This document shows, one piece after another, positions 7,719 to 16,768 of a stretch of 49,298 bases of DNA. Made by a program: the position numbers and the translations under genes. The notes below the pieces were generated by a model. That model was not told the DNA's origin. It did not search any database and worked only from the letters and a program-made list of their open reading frames with translations. Every line of letters begins with the position of its first letter. Positions within the stretch are counted from its first letter, which is position 1. Source of the stretch: Pirellula staleyi DSM 6068. Lineage in GTDB: Bacteria; Planctomycetota; Planctomycetia; Pirellulales; Pirellulaceae. The DNA lies in the NCBI GenBank assembly GCA_945900945.1, contig CAMDKL010000025.1, positions 1 through 49,298 on the forward strand, given 5' to 3'.

Positions 7719-10700
7719 ATGAGATGGAAACCACAGTTACCATTTCGCGTTGGCCCAATGTCTGAAAGTTCAATGACCGAATCCGCTCTGGCCTCCGGAA
7801 CCTATGCAGTGCTTCGCAATCGTCTGCGCGAGGCGGCAAGCGATCTCCGTCAGCGTTTCGAAAAACTTCATGCCGAGCGGGCTGCTGTTTTCGGTACTAT
7901 CCAGACCCGTTTGAATTCAACCACGCACGTTACCACCGACCATAACTGCATTCCTCGCGACCTTTTCGCGACGGACACGCACATTCTCCTTGGGTACAAC
8001 GTCCAATTTGGCCTCAAGACAGAAATCGTTCCAAGCGACGTTTTCTCCTACTACCGCTTCGATGGTCAACATGCGCGTCAGGAATCGCTCGACCCGTTGC
8101 TTAGCGAAGCGTTTAGGCGGGATTTTCAAGAACTCTATCGATACTACCGCAATGCAACTTTCCTGCGATTCTTTCAAAGTGGTCCGTTGCTCTACATGGT
8201 TTTTCAAACCGGCAAAACCACAACCAATTTCAAAGCCTTCAAGTGGTCCCTGAATGGCAAGGAATTGCAATACGTCGATAATCGTAGCGAAGCCGAAGTC
8301 CGCGCACCCTCGCAACATGCTTTCCAATGGAAACGAGCCACACGTGAAGACCATCGGCACGGAGCACATCCACACATCTCCATCGAAGACAAACTCTTCG
8401 TTGAGTGCATTCGTGGCGACCTAACCATCAAGGTAGAGGACAATACGGAGGATGGGCTTGGGATATATCGTGAACCAGTCGATAGCCTAGACCAAACGCT
8501 CGACGACGCCGAAACATTCTATGCGATCGTCGGCAATTTAATCCTGCTTAAAATCAAACCGTACCAAGAACAAAACTATCGCTATTTGGTATTTAGCACA
8601 AAACGCTCCGAGGTCACACGGCTCGATTCGATTGGAACTGCATGCGGCCTGCTTCCAAACGACCACGGCATCATTTTTTCAAACGGATTCGTATTGCAAA
8701 CCGGCGTCGCCAAGTGTTTTGACCATGGACTAGCGGACCTCGCATTCGATCGGTTAATAAAATCCTCCAATGGCGAAGATTTTCTGTATCTTTTCTACCA
8801 CCCAGAGTCAGGTACGTATCTCCAGCTTCGTTACAACTTGATTAGCCAAGAAGTGGATACGCCTTTGGTCTGTCACGGTCAAGCATTTCTTCACGATGGC
8901 GTGATGATCAGTATGCGGGCAGTCGACACGCCACAGAAGCACCACGCCCTTCAAGTTTGGCAGACGCCGTTCACCGGTCCTGATTATCGCCCGAGCGTTC
9001 AATCCGATTCGTTGCTGTTCAAGATCGGCAACCACGACCTTGTTCGAGGTATGGCCGAATGCCAAGAGCTGCTGACTCTGATCGACAAGGATGAATCGTA
9101 CGCCGACTTGTACGCGGATCTCGCAAAACGTGCGACCGATGTACTCGATGGCTTTTTTTGGCTGGATCGCGAGGAGGTGTTCGTCCTTTCTGAACCTGTC
9201 CTCAAGATTCGCGAGGCGGCAACCGCCGCAGTGGATGAGTTTGAAAAGGTTGTCCGCGCTCGAAACGAAACCGCAGCCTCGCTCGCCAAAACACAAAACG
9301 ACACACAAGAGCTGCTCAAAACGATAGAACGAGCGAGGTTCGAACAGATCGACGATTTCGTCGATAAACTGGCTGCCATTCGGACCCAACGCGGAGCAGC
9401 CATCCAGCTTCGAGGGTTGCGATACATAGAGCTTCCAGCCGTTGCGACTATGGAGTCCCAATTAATCGAAGCGGCGGATCGGCTGGGTGTTCGGTGCGTT
9501 CAGTTTCTTTTGTCCCCCAAGTCATTGCTGCCGTTCGCAACGCAGATCGAAAAGCTATCAACGGCTGTGCCCGCGGTCAGCAAGTCGGCCACCGGCAAGG
9601 AACTCGATCGCGAGTTTGAAAAGATCAGTGGCGCCCTGAAACTTTTGATCGAAACCATTTCGCAACTCCAAATCGATGACTTGGCACAGCGAACTACGAT
9701 CATTGACGGTGTTGGGGACTGCCTGTCCCAGCTCAACAAGGCCCGATCGATTCTCAGAATGCGGTTGCGAGACTTAACGACCAGCGAGATGGAGGCTGAT
9801 TTCGCGTCGCAATCGAAACTGCTGGATCAGTCAACCGCCGGTGTGCTGGACTCCGCCGATAAGCCGGACAAAGTCGATGCCTCGTTGACGCGTGTGTTGA
9901 TGCAAATCGAGGAATTGGAAGGACGTTACGCAGACTCCGAGACTCTGCTACTACGGTTAACCGAGAAAAGGCAAGCGATCTGCGATTCGTTTGAGACTAA
10001 ACGGCAACAGTTGGTTGAGGTGCAAACGCGCCGAGCCAACTCGCTGGTGGCTGCGGCGGACCGAATCCTTGCCGGTATCGCTTCAAAGACTGCGCGCATC
10101 GATGAGCTCGCGGAGTTGAATTCGTACTTCGCTTCCGATTTGATGGTGGAAAAGGTCCGGCGTATCGCCGATCAATTGATTGAGTTGGGCGATTCCGTTC
10201 GTTGCGAAGACGTTCGGTCTCGGCTTAAGACCATCGCCGATGACTCTGTTCGACAGCAGCGAGATCGTCGAGAATTGCTCAGCGATGGCAACCGAGCAAT
10301 CCGGCTTGGACAGCACAATTTCAGCGTGAATCATCATGCGATCGAATTGACAACGTTGGTTCGCAATGGACAGTTGCAACTGCATTTAACCGGTACACAG
10401 TTTTTTGAACCGCTGAGCGATCCGGCGTTGGATGACGCAAAACAATTATGGGATCAGCTGTTGCCTAGCGAATCAGCCACAGTCTATCGCGGTGAGTATT
10501 TAGCGTATTCGATTGTACAGATGTGGGATTCGAGTCCTGTGATTCCCAAGGATGTTGATACCTCCAACACGATGAATGCTAGTGCGTTCCTATCGCTTGA
10601 CGTCGATGGACGCATCGCTCGTGTGCGTGATACGATGCAGTCTCGTTATCAAGAAGGGTATGTGAGGGGAGTGCATGACTCGGACGCGGCGAGAATCCTG

Positions 10701-12959
10701 GCCGCTGTTCTTGAGAGCAGAAACGCTTTAGGCATGCTCGCCTTCTCACCCAAGTTGCGAAGTATTGCGTGGTATGTTTGGGATCGATTGATTCCGAGCG
10801 TCGTTCGTGCGTCTACGGAGGTATGGGTGATTGCCTTCGGTATGATGGACTCGATGTTGGCAAACACGCAGCGAAACCAGTCGGCATTAAGTCGATTGCG
10901 ACGGCTGTTGAAAGAACACGATCAGGGAATGCTTCGAGGCCTTTCAAGATCGGAAGCCGCTCAATATCTGCTTATGCAAATTCAACAACTACAGCCAGAT
11001 CGAAGCCCGAGTGTTCATCCAAGGGCCAAGGAGATTGTTCATAGGACGAAGAGTTCGATGCCCGAATCGTCATGGAACTCGATACTGTCTGCATTGGCAA
11101 TTCAAAAGAAAAATCCGATGGACGGATGGCTACTTGCATTGCGTATTGCTGACGGATTGATCCACCAATTTTCCGCAAAATTAGAGCAGGATGCCAAGGA
11201 CCCAGCCAGCGACTATCGGGAGGAAGTGGTATTGCAACTCCTCATTGAACCAATGGCAACTACGGTCGTAGCGAGCAATACGAGGCCTTCGCACACATTG
11301 CAGTCCACGATTCTGCATCTTTCAGGAGATCACTCTCGTATTTCCAATGGTGCAATGCCTTTCCATTATCACGAATTCCAAGAGCGTGTTGCCAACCATG
11401 CGAAACAACATGTTCCGCGTTGGTTGCAACTGCAAGCCACCAAACAACGATTGATCGCACAAGCTGAAAAACGCCTACGGTCCCATGAGTTTCAGGCCAA
11501 GGTTTTGACAAGTTTTGTCCGCAATCAGCTTATCGATCAAGTCTATTTGCCACGTATTGGCGACAACATGGCCAAGCAGTTGGGCGCTCTTGGGGACAAC
11601 AAACGAACGGATCGGATGGGTTTGCTGTTGCTCATTAGCCCACCGGGTTATGGCAAGACGACATTGATGGAATACGTTGCCAACCGTCTTGGACTGGTTT
11701 TTGTGAAAGTCAATGGACCAGCAATTGGCCATTCAGTAACTTCGCTCGATCCAAGCGAAGCGACGAATGCCGCCGCGAGAGAAGAAGTGCAGCGTATCAA
11801 TCTGGCTTTGGAGATGGGTGACAACACCATGTTGTATCTAGACGACATCCAGCATTGCAACGTGGAGCTGCTCCAGAAATTCATTCCGTTGTGCGATGCA
11901 ACGCGACGGATCGAAGGGGTTTGGAATGGACAATCCAAAACGTATGACTTGCGCGGTCGCAAGTTTGCAGTGGTGATGTCGGGCAATCCTTATAATGAGA
12001 GCGGTGAACGCTTTCAAATCCCTGATATGCTTGCCAACCGAGCTGACGTCTACAATCTGGGGGAGATTATTGGAGATAGCCGCGAGGCGTTCGAATTGTC
12101 GTACCTTGAAAATTGCCTTACAAGCAATTCTGTACTCCAAGCTCTTTCGCGATGTTCAAATGCCGATCAACGAGCCGTTATTGCAGCTGCAACGCGAGGC
12201 ACAACAGAGGGGCTCTCGCTTGAAAGCAATTTATCGCCGGATAGTGTTCAAGAGATGATGTCGGTTTTGAGCAAACTCAATACGGTACGCGATGTGGTTT
12301 TGGCGATGAATCGAGAATACATTCGCAGCGCATCGCAATCGGATGACTATCGCACCGAACCGCCTTTTAAATTGCAAGGTAGTTACCGTAATATGAATCG
12401 AATCGCTGAAAAAGTAGTTCCCGTCATGAACGATACCGAGCTGCATACGCTAATTCTTTCATGCTACCAACAGGATTCGCAAACACTGTCCTGCGATGGG
12501 GAGTCGAATAGGCTCAAGTTCAATGAGCTGCTTGGGGTACTAACTGCCGATGAACAAAAGCGTTGGAATTCAATCAAAGCAACTTTTTCGCAAAAGACGA
12601 AGCTCAAGGGGCTTTCGGGGGTGGATTCGACAGCACAGGTGTTAGATTCGATTTTGAGCCTGCGAGATGGACTGGATGCTATTCAGAATGTGCTGCTAAC
12701 GGCTACAAATCAACGTGCGGTGGAGGCTAACAAACCGCCGGTCGACCCAAGAATTGTGGTTCAGCATTCTGTGCCGAGGGTCATGACGGAGTTGATTCGG
12801 AGTCAGTTTCAGTTGCTATACGATGGTCTGCGACCCTTACTTGAAAATGCGAGCCAGCAAACGCAGACCCAAGAGCGACTCCGGGCCGCTATTGAAAACT
12901 GCCTTCAACGCTACAAGGAACTGGAAAAGGAAGCAAACGAAGCCAAGGAGTTGGAGTAG
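7719..12959 (+). CDS. Giant DUF3686-type AAA ATPase (annotated elsewhere as DNA repair ATPase)
   Basis: This 1746-residue protein starts SGTYAVLRNRLREAASDL and DHNCIPRDLF ... LLGYNVQFGLK, the hallmark N-terminus of the large family labelled 'DNA repair ATPase' with a DUF3686 domain. Residues about 85-480 form the DUF3686 region, about 500-860 long coiled coils, and about 1255-1560 an AAA domain with Walker A PPGYGKT (1308-1314, Lys1313) and Walker B LYLDD (1372-1376). A sensor-like region reads FAVVMSGNPYNESGERFQIP. The label DNA repair comes from weak SMC-like coiled-coil similarity and is not proof of function. The first ATG (7719) is used; ATGs at 7758 and 7773 are possible and the conserved homology starts after both. 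It ends 21 bases from the converging MoxR cluster. Confidence 0.88.
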   Translation: MRWKPQLPFRVGPMSESSMTESALASGTYAVLRNRLREAASDLRQRFEKLHAERAAVFGTIQTRLNSTTHVTTDHNCIPRDLFATDTHILLGYNVQFGLKTEIVPSDVFSYYRFDGQHARQESLDPLLSEAFRRDFQELYRYYRNATFLRFFQSGPLLYMVFQTGKTTTNFKAFKWSLNGKELQYVDNRSEAEVRAPSQHAFQWKRATREDHRHGAHPHISIEDKLFVECIRGDLTIKVEDNTEDGLGIYREPVDSLDQTLDDAETFYAIVGNLILLKIKPYQEQNYRYLVFSTKRSEVTRLDSIGTACGLLPNDHGIIFSNGFVLQTGVAKCFDHGLADLAFDRLIKSSNGEDFLYLFYHPESGTYLQLRYNLISQEVDTPLVCHGQAFLHDGVMISMRAVDTPQKHHALQVWQTPFTGPDYRPSVQSDSLLFKIGNHDLVRGMAECQELLTLIDKDESYADLYADLAKRATDVLDGFFWLDREEVFVLSEPVLKIREAATAAVDEFEKVVRARNETAASLAKTQNDTQELLKTIERARFEQIDDFVDKLAAIRTQRGAAIQLRGLRYIELPAVATMESQLIEAADRLGVRCVQFLLSPKSLLPFATQIEKLSTAVPAVSKSATGKELDREFEKISGALKLLIETISQLQIDDLAQRTTIIDGVGDCLSQLNKARSILRMRLRDLTTSEMEADFASQSKLLDQSTAGVLDSADKPDKVDASLTRVLMQIEELEGRYADSETLLLRLTEKRQAICDSFETKRQQLVEVQTRRANSLVAAADRILAGIASKTARIDELAELNSYFASDLMVEKVRRIADQLIELGDSVRCEDVRSRLKTIADDSVRQQRDRRELLSDGNRAIRLGQHNFSVNHHAIELTTLVRNGQLQLHLTGTQFFEPLSDPALDDAKQLWDQLLPSESATVYRGEYLAYSIVQMWDSSPVIPKDVDTSNTMNASAFLSLDVDGRIARVRDTMQSRYQEGYVRGVHDSDAARILAAVLESRNALGMLAFSPKLRSIAWYVWDRLIPSVVRASTEVWVIAFGMMDSMLANTQRNQSALSRLRRLLKEHDQGMLRGLSRSEAAQYLLMQIQQLQPDRSPSVHPRAKEIVHRTKSSMPESSWNSILSALAIQKKNPMDGWLLALRIADGLIHQFSAKLEQDAKDPASDYREEVVLQLLIEPMATTVVASNTRPSHTLQSTILHLSGDHSRISNGAMPFHYHEFQERVANHAKQHVPRWLQLQATKQRLIAQAEKRLRSHEFQAKVLTSFVRNQLIDQVYLPRIGDNMAKQLGALGDNKRTDRMGLLLLISPPGYGKTTLMEYVANRLGLVFVKVNGPAIGHSVTSLDPSEATNAAAREEVQRINLALEMGDNTMLYLDDIQHCNVELLQKFIPLCDATRRIEGVWNGQSKTYDLRGRKFAVVMSGNPYNESGERFQIPDMLANRADVYNLGEIIGDSREAFELSYLENCLTSNSVLQALSRCSNADQRAVIAAATRGTTEGLSLESNLSPDSVQEMMSVLSKLNTVRDVVLAMNREYIRSASQSDDYRTEPPFKLQGSYRNMNRIAEKVVPVMNDTELHTLILSCYQQDSQTLSCDGESNRLKFNELLGVLTADEQKRWNSIKATFSQKTKLKGLSGVDSTAQVLDSILSLRDGLDAIQNVLLTATNQRAVEANKPPVDPRIVVQHSVPRVMTELIRSQFQLLYDGLRPLLENASQQTQTQERLRAAIENCLQRYKELEKEANEAKELE

Positions 12960-12980
12960 CTTGCGGAATGTATTTCGGTA

Positions 12981-13343
12981 CTAGCATACGGCTATTAGTC
13001 GAATCGGTTGGTCCAATTGAGACAACACGAATGGCGATAGGATCGATGCACTTGGTCGTTTGCTGGTGCATTCGAATTGCCAATCAATTGAAATCAGCGT
13101 GCCTTGAACACTGATCGGGCCGCGTGGCATTTGGATTTGGAATTCCTTTTCGCCACTCTTGGAATCGGGGGAACAGTTCTCTGAAAAAACCACTTCGGAA
13201 TCGTCAGTTCCCTTGCCGGAAGTCCGCCAAGATAATTCTAGAGTCCATTGAGATGGAGGAGAATCGAACTCCCAAACCACCTTTACATCTAGCATTTGGC
13301 CAGGTCGGCAAATGGAATTCTCGAGCTTGATTTGTAATGTCAT
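12981..13343 (-). CDS. Small arrestin/Spo0M-like beta-sandwich protein (tentative)
   Basis: The 120-residue product starts MTLQIKLENSICRPGQMLDV and has the pattern of an immunoglobulin-like or arrestin-like sandwich: G-Q-x-L-x-V-x-V-x-W, then LELSWRTSGKGTDDSEVVF and IQMPRGPISVQGTLISIDW. The P-x-S-x-x-G-x-L-I-x-I-x-W ending recalls arrestin/Spo0M-type proteins, but this is fold-level resemblance only. The ATG at 13343 is one base past the stop of the peptidase gene, so it is coupled to it; a longer in-frame ORF upstream overlaps the peptidase gene and is rejected. No signal peptide, so it is probably cytoplasmic. It is the last gene of the MoxR cluster. Confidence 0.7.
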   Translation of the reverse strand: MTLQIKLENSICRPGQMLDVKVVWEFDSPPSQWTLELSWRTSGKGTDDSEVVFSENCSPDSKSGEKEFQIQMPRGPISVQGTLISIDWQFECTSKRPSASILSPFVLSQLDQPIRLIAVC

Positions 13344-13344
13344 T

Positions 13345-14358
13345 TTATAGACCGATCGATTCGTTTGCCTTTGCGATTTCCAAAAACAGACGCTCCAGCT
13401 CATGATAATAGTCGTCTTCAGGAAGTTCTTTCTTTCGCGCCCGCAGCGATTCGATTTGGTCTGACAGCAAATCCGACTGAGCCCTTTGTTCACTGGTTCT
13501 CAGGTCCGATATCCCGAAGTTGGAAACAAGCATTCGACTTGCAAACGGTCCATCCAATTTTAGACCATTGGCCGGGGCCTTAACGGGACGAGCTCCGCGA
13601 TAAAACGAGGCAGGCGTGCCGCGACCGTCGCCATTGTCGTCCAACAACGCTTGCTCAGACGCTAGTCGTCCCTCATTGGCATAGAACTGGGCGACCCGAT
13701 TCGATGCGGCTAGGAATGCCTCAAGGATCGATACGCAATCGTCGTGATCGAGATCCGTTGATGGATCGGTAATCGTTTGCGAAAGATACTCTCCAAATCG
13801 TGCGTAGTTCTGTTCCGATCCACTTTTGGTCGCCGTTATCACAATTCGATTTTCTCCAGATAATGCATTGATAAACGGGCCGCTACTCGACGAGCAATCA
13901 ATAATCAACCATTTTGCCTTGACTTCTGCTAAGGCTTTCGAAATTGCATCGGCGGAAATGTCTGGACCCTTCAAGTTGAACTTGGCCGAAGTTTGATCGT
14001 GCGACCCGTGTCCGATGAGTACCAGCCATCGTTCCTGAAGCAATTCGTTGGGGCTCGTTCCTAATTCGACTTTTGAAATCCAATCAAGGATCTGGGTTCG
14101 ATGCTCTTTTTCGTCGAGCTTCGTGGCGTTCGTTCCATCAATTAGCTGAAAGTCGTCCGATTGAAACGCCGCTCGCCAACGATCCGACCACTCGCGAAAG
14201 GCTTTTCCGTATTCTTCTTCGCCAGCTGCACCGATCACGACCAGAATGGAACGATGAAGCTTTTGCGCTAATGGTTTGGCGGGAAGAACACCCTCCCCCG
14301 TTTCTGCGTAAATCGATAAAAAGAGACAACCAAACCAAAAAAATTTAGGCCATGCCAT
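13345..14358 (-). CDS. Exported C13/caspase-like cysteine peptidase
   Basis: The 337-residue product begins with a short signal peptide (MAWPKFFWFGCLFLSIYA). A caspase/legumain-like core follows: strand SILVVIGAAG, then WLVLIGHGSHDQ with His117 in a GHG motif, and KWLIIDCSSSSG with Cys155 directly after Asp154. RIVITATKSGSEQNYARFG follows, equivalent to the C13 specificity region. In family C13 and caspases the dyad is exactly such a His-Gly and a Cys after a strand-ending Asp. A later segment LLDDNGDGRGTPASFY is also typical of planctomycete C13-like proteins. The ATG at 14358 overlaps the preceding gene by 14 bases; an earlier ATG at 14382 would lengthen the overlap and remove the signal peptide position. 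Substrate unknown; role inferred from the cluster. Confidence 0.78.
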   Translation of the reverse strand: MAWPKFFWFGCLFLSIYAETGEGVLPAKPLAQKLHRSILVVIGAAGEEEYGKAFREWSDRWRAAFQSDDFQLIDGTNATKLDEKEHRTQILDWISKVELGTSPNELLQERWLVLIGHGSHDQTSAKFNLKGPDISADAISKALAEVKAKWLIIDCSSSSGPFINALSGENRIVITATKSGSEQNYARFGEYLSQTITDPSTDLDHDDCVSILEAFLAASNRVAQFYANEGRLASEQALLDDNGDGRGTPASFYRGARPVKAPANGLKLDGPFASRMLVSNFGISDLRTSEQRAQSDLLSDQIESLRARKKELPEDDYYHELERLFLEIAKANESIGL

Positions 14359-16768
14359 AGCGTCGTCGAAGCCCCCACTCAAAACAAAGACAGGTTAGTG
14401 CGGATAGCAACACCCAGCTCTGATGCCACAAAGGATAAATCTTCGTTTCCATAACTGGCATCTTTGTCGACGGTACGTTTGCAACAAAGGAATCCAAATC
14501 AGTCCAGTTAATCATGGAGCCACCGGTTTCGTCAGCAATACTCTGTAAGCTACCTACATTCTCGCCAAGTGATTGGAACTCGGAAGCGGACGGTTGATAG
14601 ACCCAGCCGAGTTGTGCTGTTCCAAGTTTGCTTCCGTCCGGAGACGCAATGTCGGCGGTAGCGGAGTACACACCCTCCTCCTCAGCCACGAAAATGCCAT
14701 CGTATTGACCCGCTGTCTTCGCGGACGCTTCGGCATCTGCCACGATTTTGGCTCCGCTTGGCGATGTGACGGAAATCTTAACGATTGCATTGTCGATCGA
14801 CTTGAAATCCGTACCTTTTACCTGAACGGAAAGGTTTGCGACTTTACTGCTTCCGCAGGACTCCCCCAATTGCATTTGAATCGATTTGGGAACGTCAGCG
14901 ATCATCCAGCGAATCATCTGACGCCATGCTTGAAAGATCGGCGACGGACCAGAACCCTCATGCTGCAACCCCCATCTCCACATATCGCCGATCATGAACG
15001 TGGCCGTTCGCCCTTTTCCAAATCTTTGTGAGATGAAAACGGGTACTTTCTCCTTTCCGTCGATGGTTGCATCGGCCAGGATTGATGCGCCTGGTTTTAC
15101 TTTGCTCATCCGATTCAGTACCTGAAACGAAGGCATTCGCTCCAAACGTGCGCGTTCCGCTTGTTCATTGTCAGCCAACCGCAAAAAAGGTTGCAACCAG
15201 CCTTCGCGACTTAACTGATACCGTATCGTCGATTGCTGCTCACCTTCGAAAGAGTCTTCCGTGGCCTTCGTGGATCCATCTTCGCAGTAGATAGGCAGTA
15301 GTTGGCTCAATACCGAATCGGAAAACCCTCGGCCTCGCATGGATTCCTGACCGCCAAGAACCAGAAGTCCTCCCCCTCGAATTGTTACAAATTGCCTCAG
15401 GAGCGACTGCTGATCCTGTGTCAAAAACTCATGCTCAAGATCATCAATGATGATGGCGCTGTACTCAAATAGTTCGTCAGCATCTTTCGGAAACCCCTTC
15501 TGCAATTGGTTTGCCTCTGTCAATCCAAGCCTTGCAAAGACCGGTTCATCGAACTTGGCCTTCTCCTCGTCCAAGATGTCTTCGAAACCGGAAAACAGTG
15601 GGTTCGACGAATCGACTCTCGAATCGCGAAAGCTAAACTTTGGCTCCTTTCGAGCGATACGGATAAGCGAAGTGAGACGAATTTCGTCATCCTCGTCTAA
15701 TGCTCGCTTAAGGAACTTATACTCCCAATTCGGGCGACCGGCCAGATAAAGAATTCTAAATGGACCGCGCCCTCGATCGACAACCTGAAAGCGTCGGTTG
15801 TTTCCCAAAGTTACCTCCACGTTGCTGTCGTTCCTGTTCGCTTCAGCGGCGGCACTCATTGCGAGTTCGCGGCGCACCGCAACCTGGAAACCCTGCACTC
15901 CCGACTTGTCGGGTCTAAACCGAAATTCGACAGGAATATGCTCGCCATCGTTTTTCATTTTGATGGATTGGGATTGAACGATCTTGCTGCTTCCGTCCAG
16001 CAAATCGACAATAACGGCTTCACCCGAAAAACCTTTGTGAGTCACGCTTGCGTGAATGGTGACAGGTGACGTTTCAAAATCAGATTGACGGGTCGTCGTC
16101 GACAAAATATTGACATCGCGTTGATTTATGGAGGTTCCAATACGCATCGGATGAACCGGAAACCCAAGCTTAGAGAGTCCATCGACAGGCTTGCGATCCG
16201 TTGCATTTCCATCGGAAAAAAGCAACACTCCAGCGAGAGGCTGGCCTAAATATCGATCACGCAGTGATTGCAGTGAATGAAACAGAGCGGACTCGTTTCC
16301 GCCTGAACTCCGTCCGACAAAGGTATCGACTGGCTCCACCGCTGAATCGAAAACGTAACGACGCATTCGGAATTCGTCGGCAATCTTTCTTTGCCAGTCA
16401 GCATCATCGCTCAGACTTGGCTCAAGATCAAGTCGCCCGCCTTTTGCCGCCTCTTGCATAAGGATTCCCATGCTCTGACTGTTGTCCAGCAAAACGGCAA
16501 AGACGTTGGCCTGCGATTTTGGACGTTGCAAAGACCCTAACGGTTCAAGCAAACAAATTAGCAACAATGCAATACCAATGATACGCAGCGTAACAGCCAA
16601 GCACTTCCATTTAAGTGGCATTGAGCTTCGTCGATACGACCACATGGTAAACACAGCCAAGAGCACGGCCACCGACAAAACAGCATAGAACCAATCGGGG
16701 TTTCCGAAAACGATATCTTGAAAGCCCATTAAATCAAATAGGTTCGAGTTTTGCGATCCTGTTTTCAT
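14345..16768 (-). CDS. Membrane protein with VWA and GATase1-like domains
   Basis: The 807-residue protein has two N-terminal membrane segments (about 27-44 and 54-76), a VWA-like domain with the MIDAS motif DNSQS (95-99) followed by GVLLFSDGNATD, and Ig-like regions. A class I glutamine amidotransferase-like domain follows (RILYLAGRPNWEYKFLKRAL ... IIIDDLEHEF ... GGGLLVLGGQESM). A C-terminal membrane segment (WVLLSALTCLCFEWGL) ends in RRRYGMA. The GATase-like domain lacks the usual nucleophile Cys, so it is probably a binding module. Its start overlaps the upstream stop as ATGA. The bulk of the protein should lie outside the cytoplasm. It is a normal member of planctomycete MoxR/BatA clusters. 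Confidence 0.85.
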   Translation of the reverse strand: MKTGSQNSNLFDLMGFQDIVFGNPDWFYAVLSVAVLLAVFTMWSYRRSSMPLKWKCLAVTLRIIGIALLLICLLEPLGSLQRPKSQANVFAVLLDNSQSMGILMQEAAKGGRLDLEPSLSDDADWQRKIADEFRMRRYVFDSAVEPVDTFVGRSSGGNESALFHSLQSLRDRYLGQPLAGVLLFSDGNATDRKPVDGLSKLGFPVHPMRIGTSINQRDVNILSTTTRQSDFETSPVTIHASVTHKGFSGEAVIVDLLDGSSKIVQSQSIKMKNDGEHIPVEFRFRPDKSGVQGFQVAVRRELAMSAAAEANRNDSNVEVTLGNNRRFQVVDRGRGPFRILYLAGRPNWEYKFLKRALDEDDEIRLTSLIRIARKEPKFSFRDSRVDSSNPLFSGFEDILDEEKAKFDEPVFARLGLTEANQLQKGFPKDADELFEYSAIIIDDLEHEFLTQDQQSLLRQFVTIRGGGLLVLGGQESMRGRGFSDSVLSQLLPIYCEDGSTKATEDSFEGEQQSTIRYQLSREGWLQPFLRLADNEQAERARLERMPSFQVLNRMSKVKPGASILADATIDGKEKVPVFISQRFGKGRTATFMIGDMWRWGLQHEGSGPSPIFQAWRQMIRWMIADVPKSIQMQLGESCGSSKVANLSVQVKGTDFKSIDNAIVKISVTSPSGAKIVADAEASAKTAGQYDGIFVAEEEGVYSATADIASPDGSKLGTAQLGWVYQPSASEFQSLGENVGSLQSIADETGGSMINWTDLDSFVANVPSTKMPVMETKIYPLWHQSWVLLSALTCLCFEWGLRRRYGMA

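Noticed and set aside
13344-13493. Longer upstream frame for the arrestin-like protein
   Set aside because: It runs inside the C-terminal coding part of the peptidase gene; the ATG at 13343 is directly coupled and begins with the domain.
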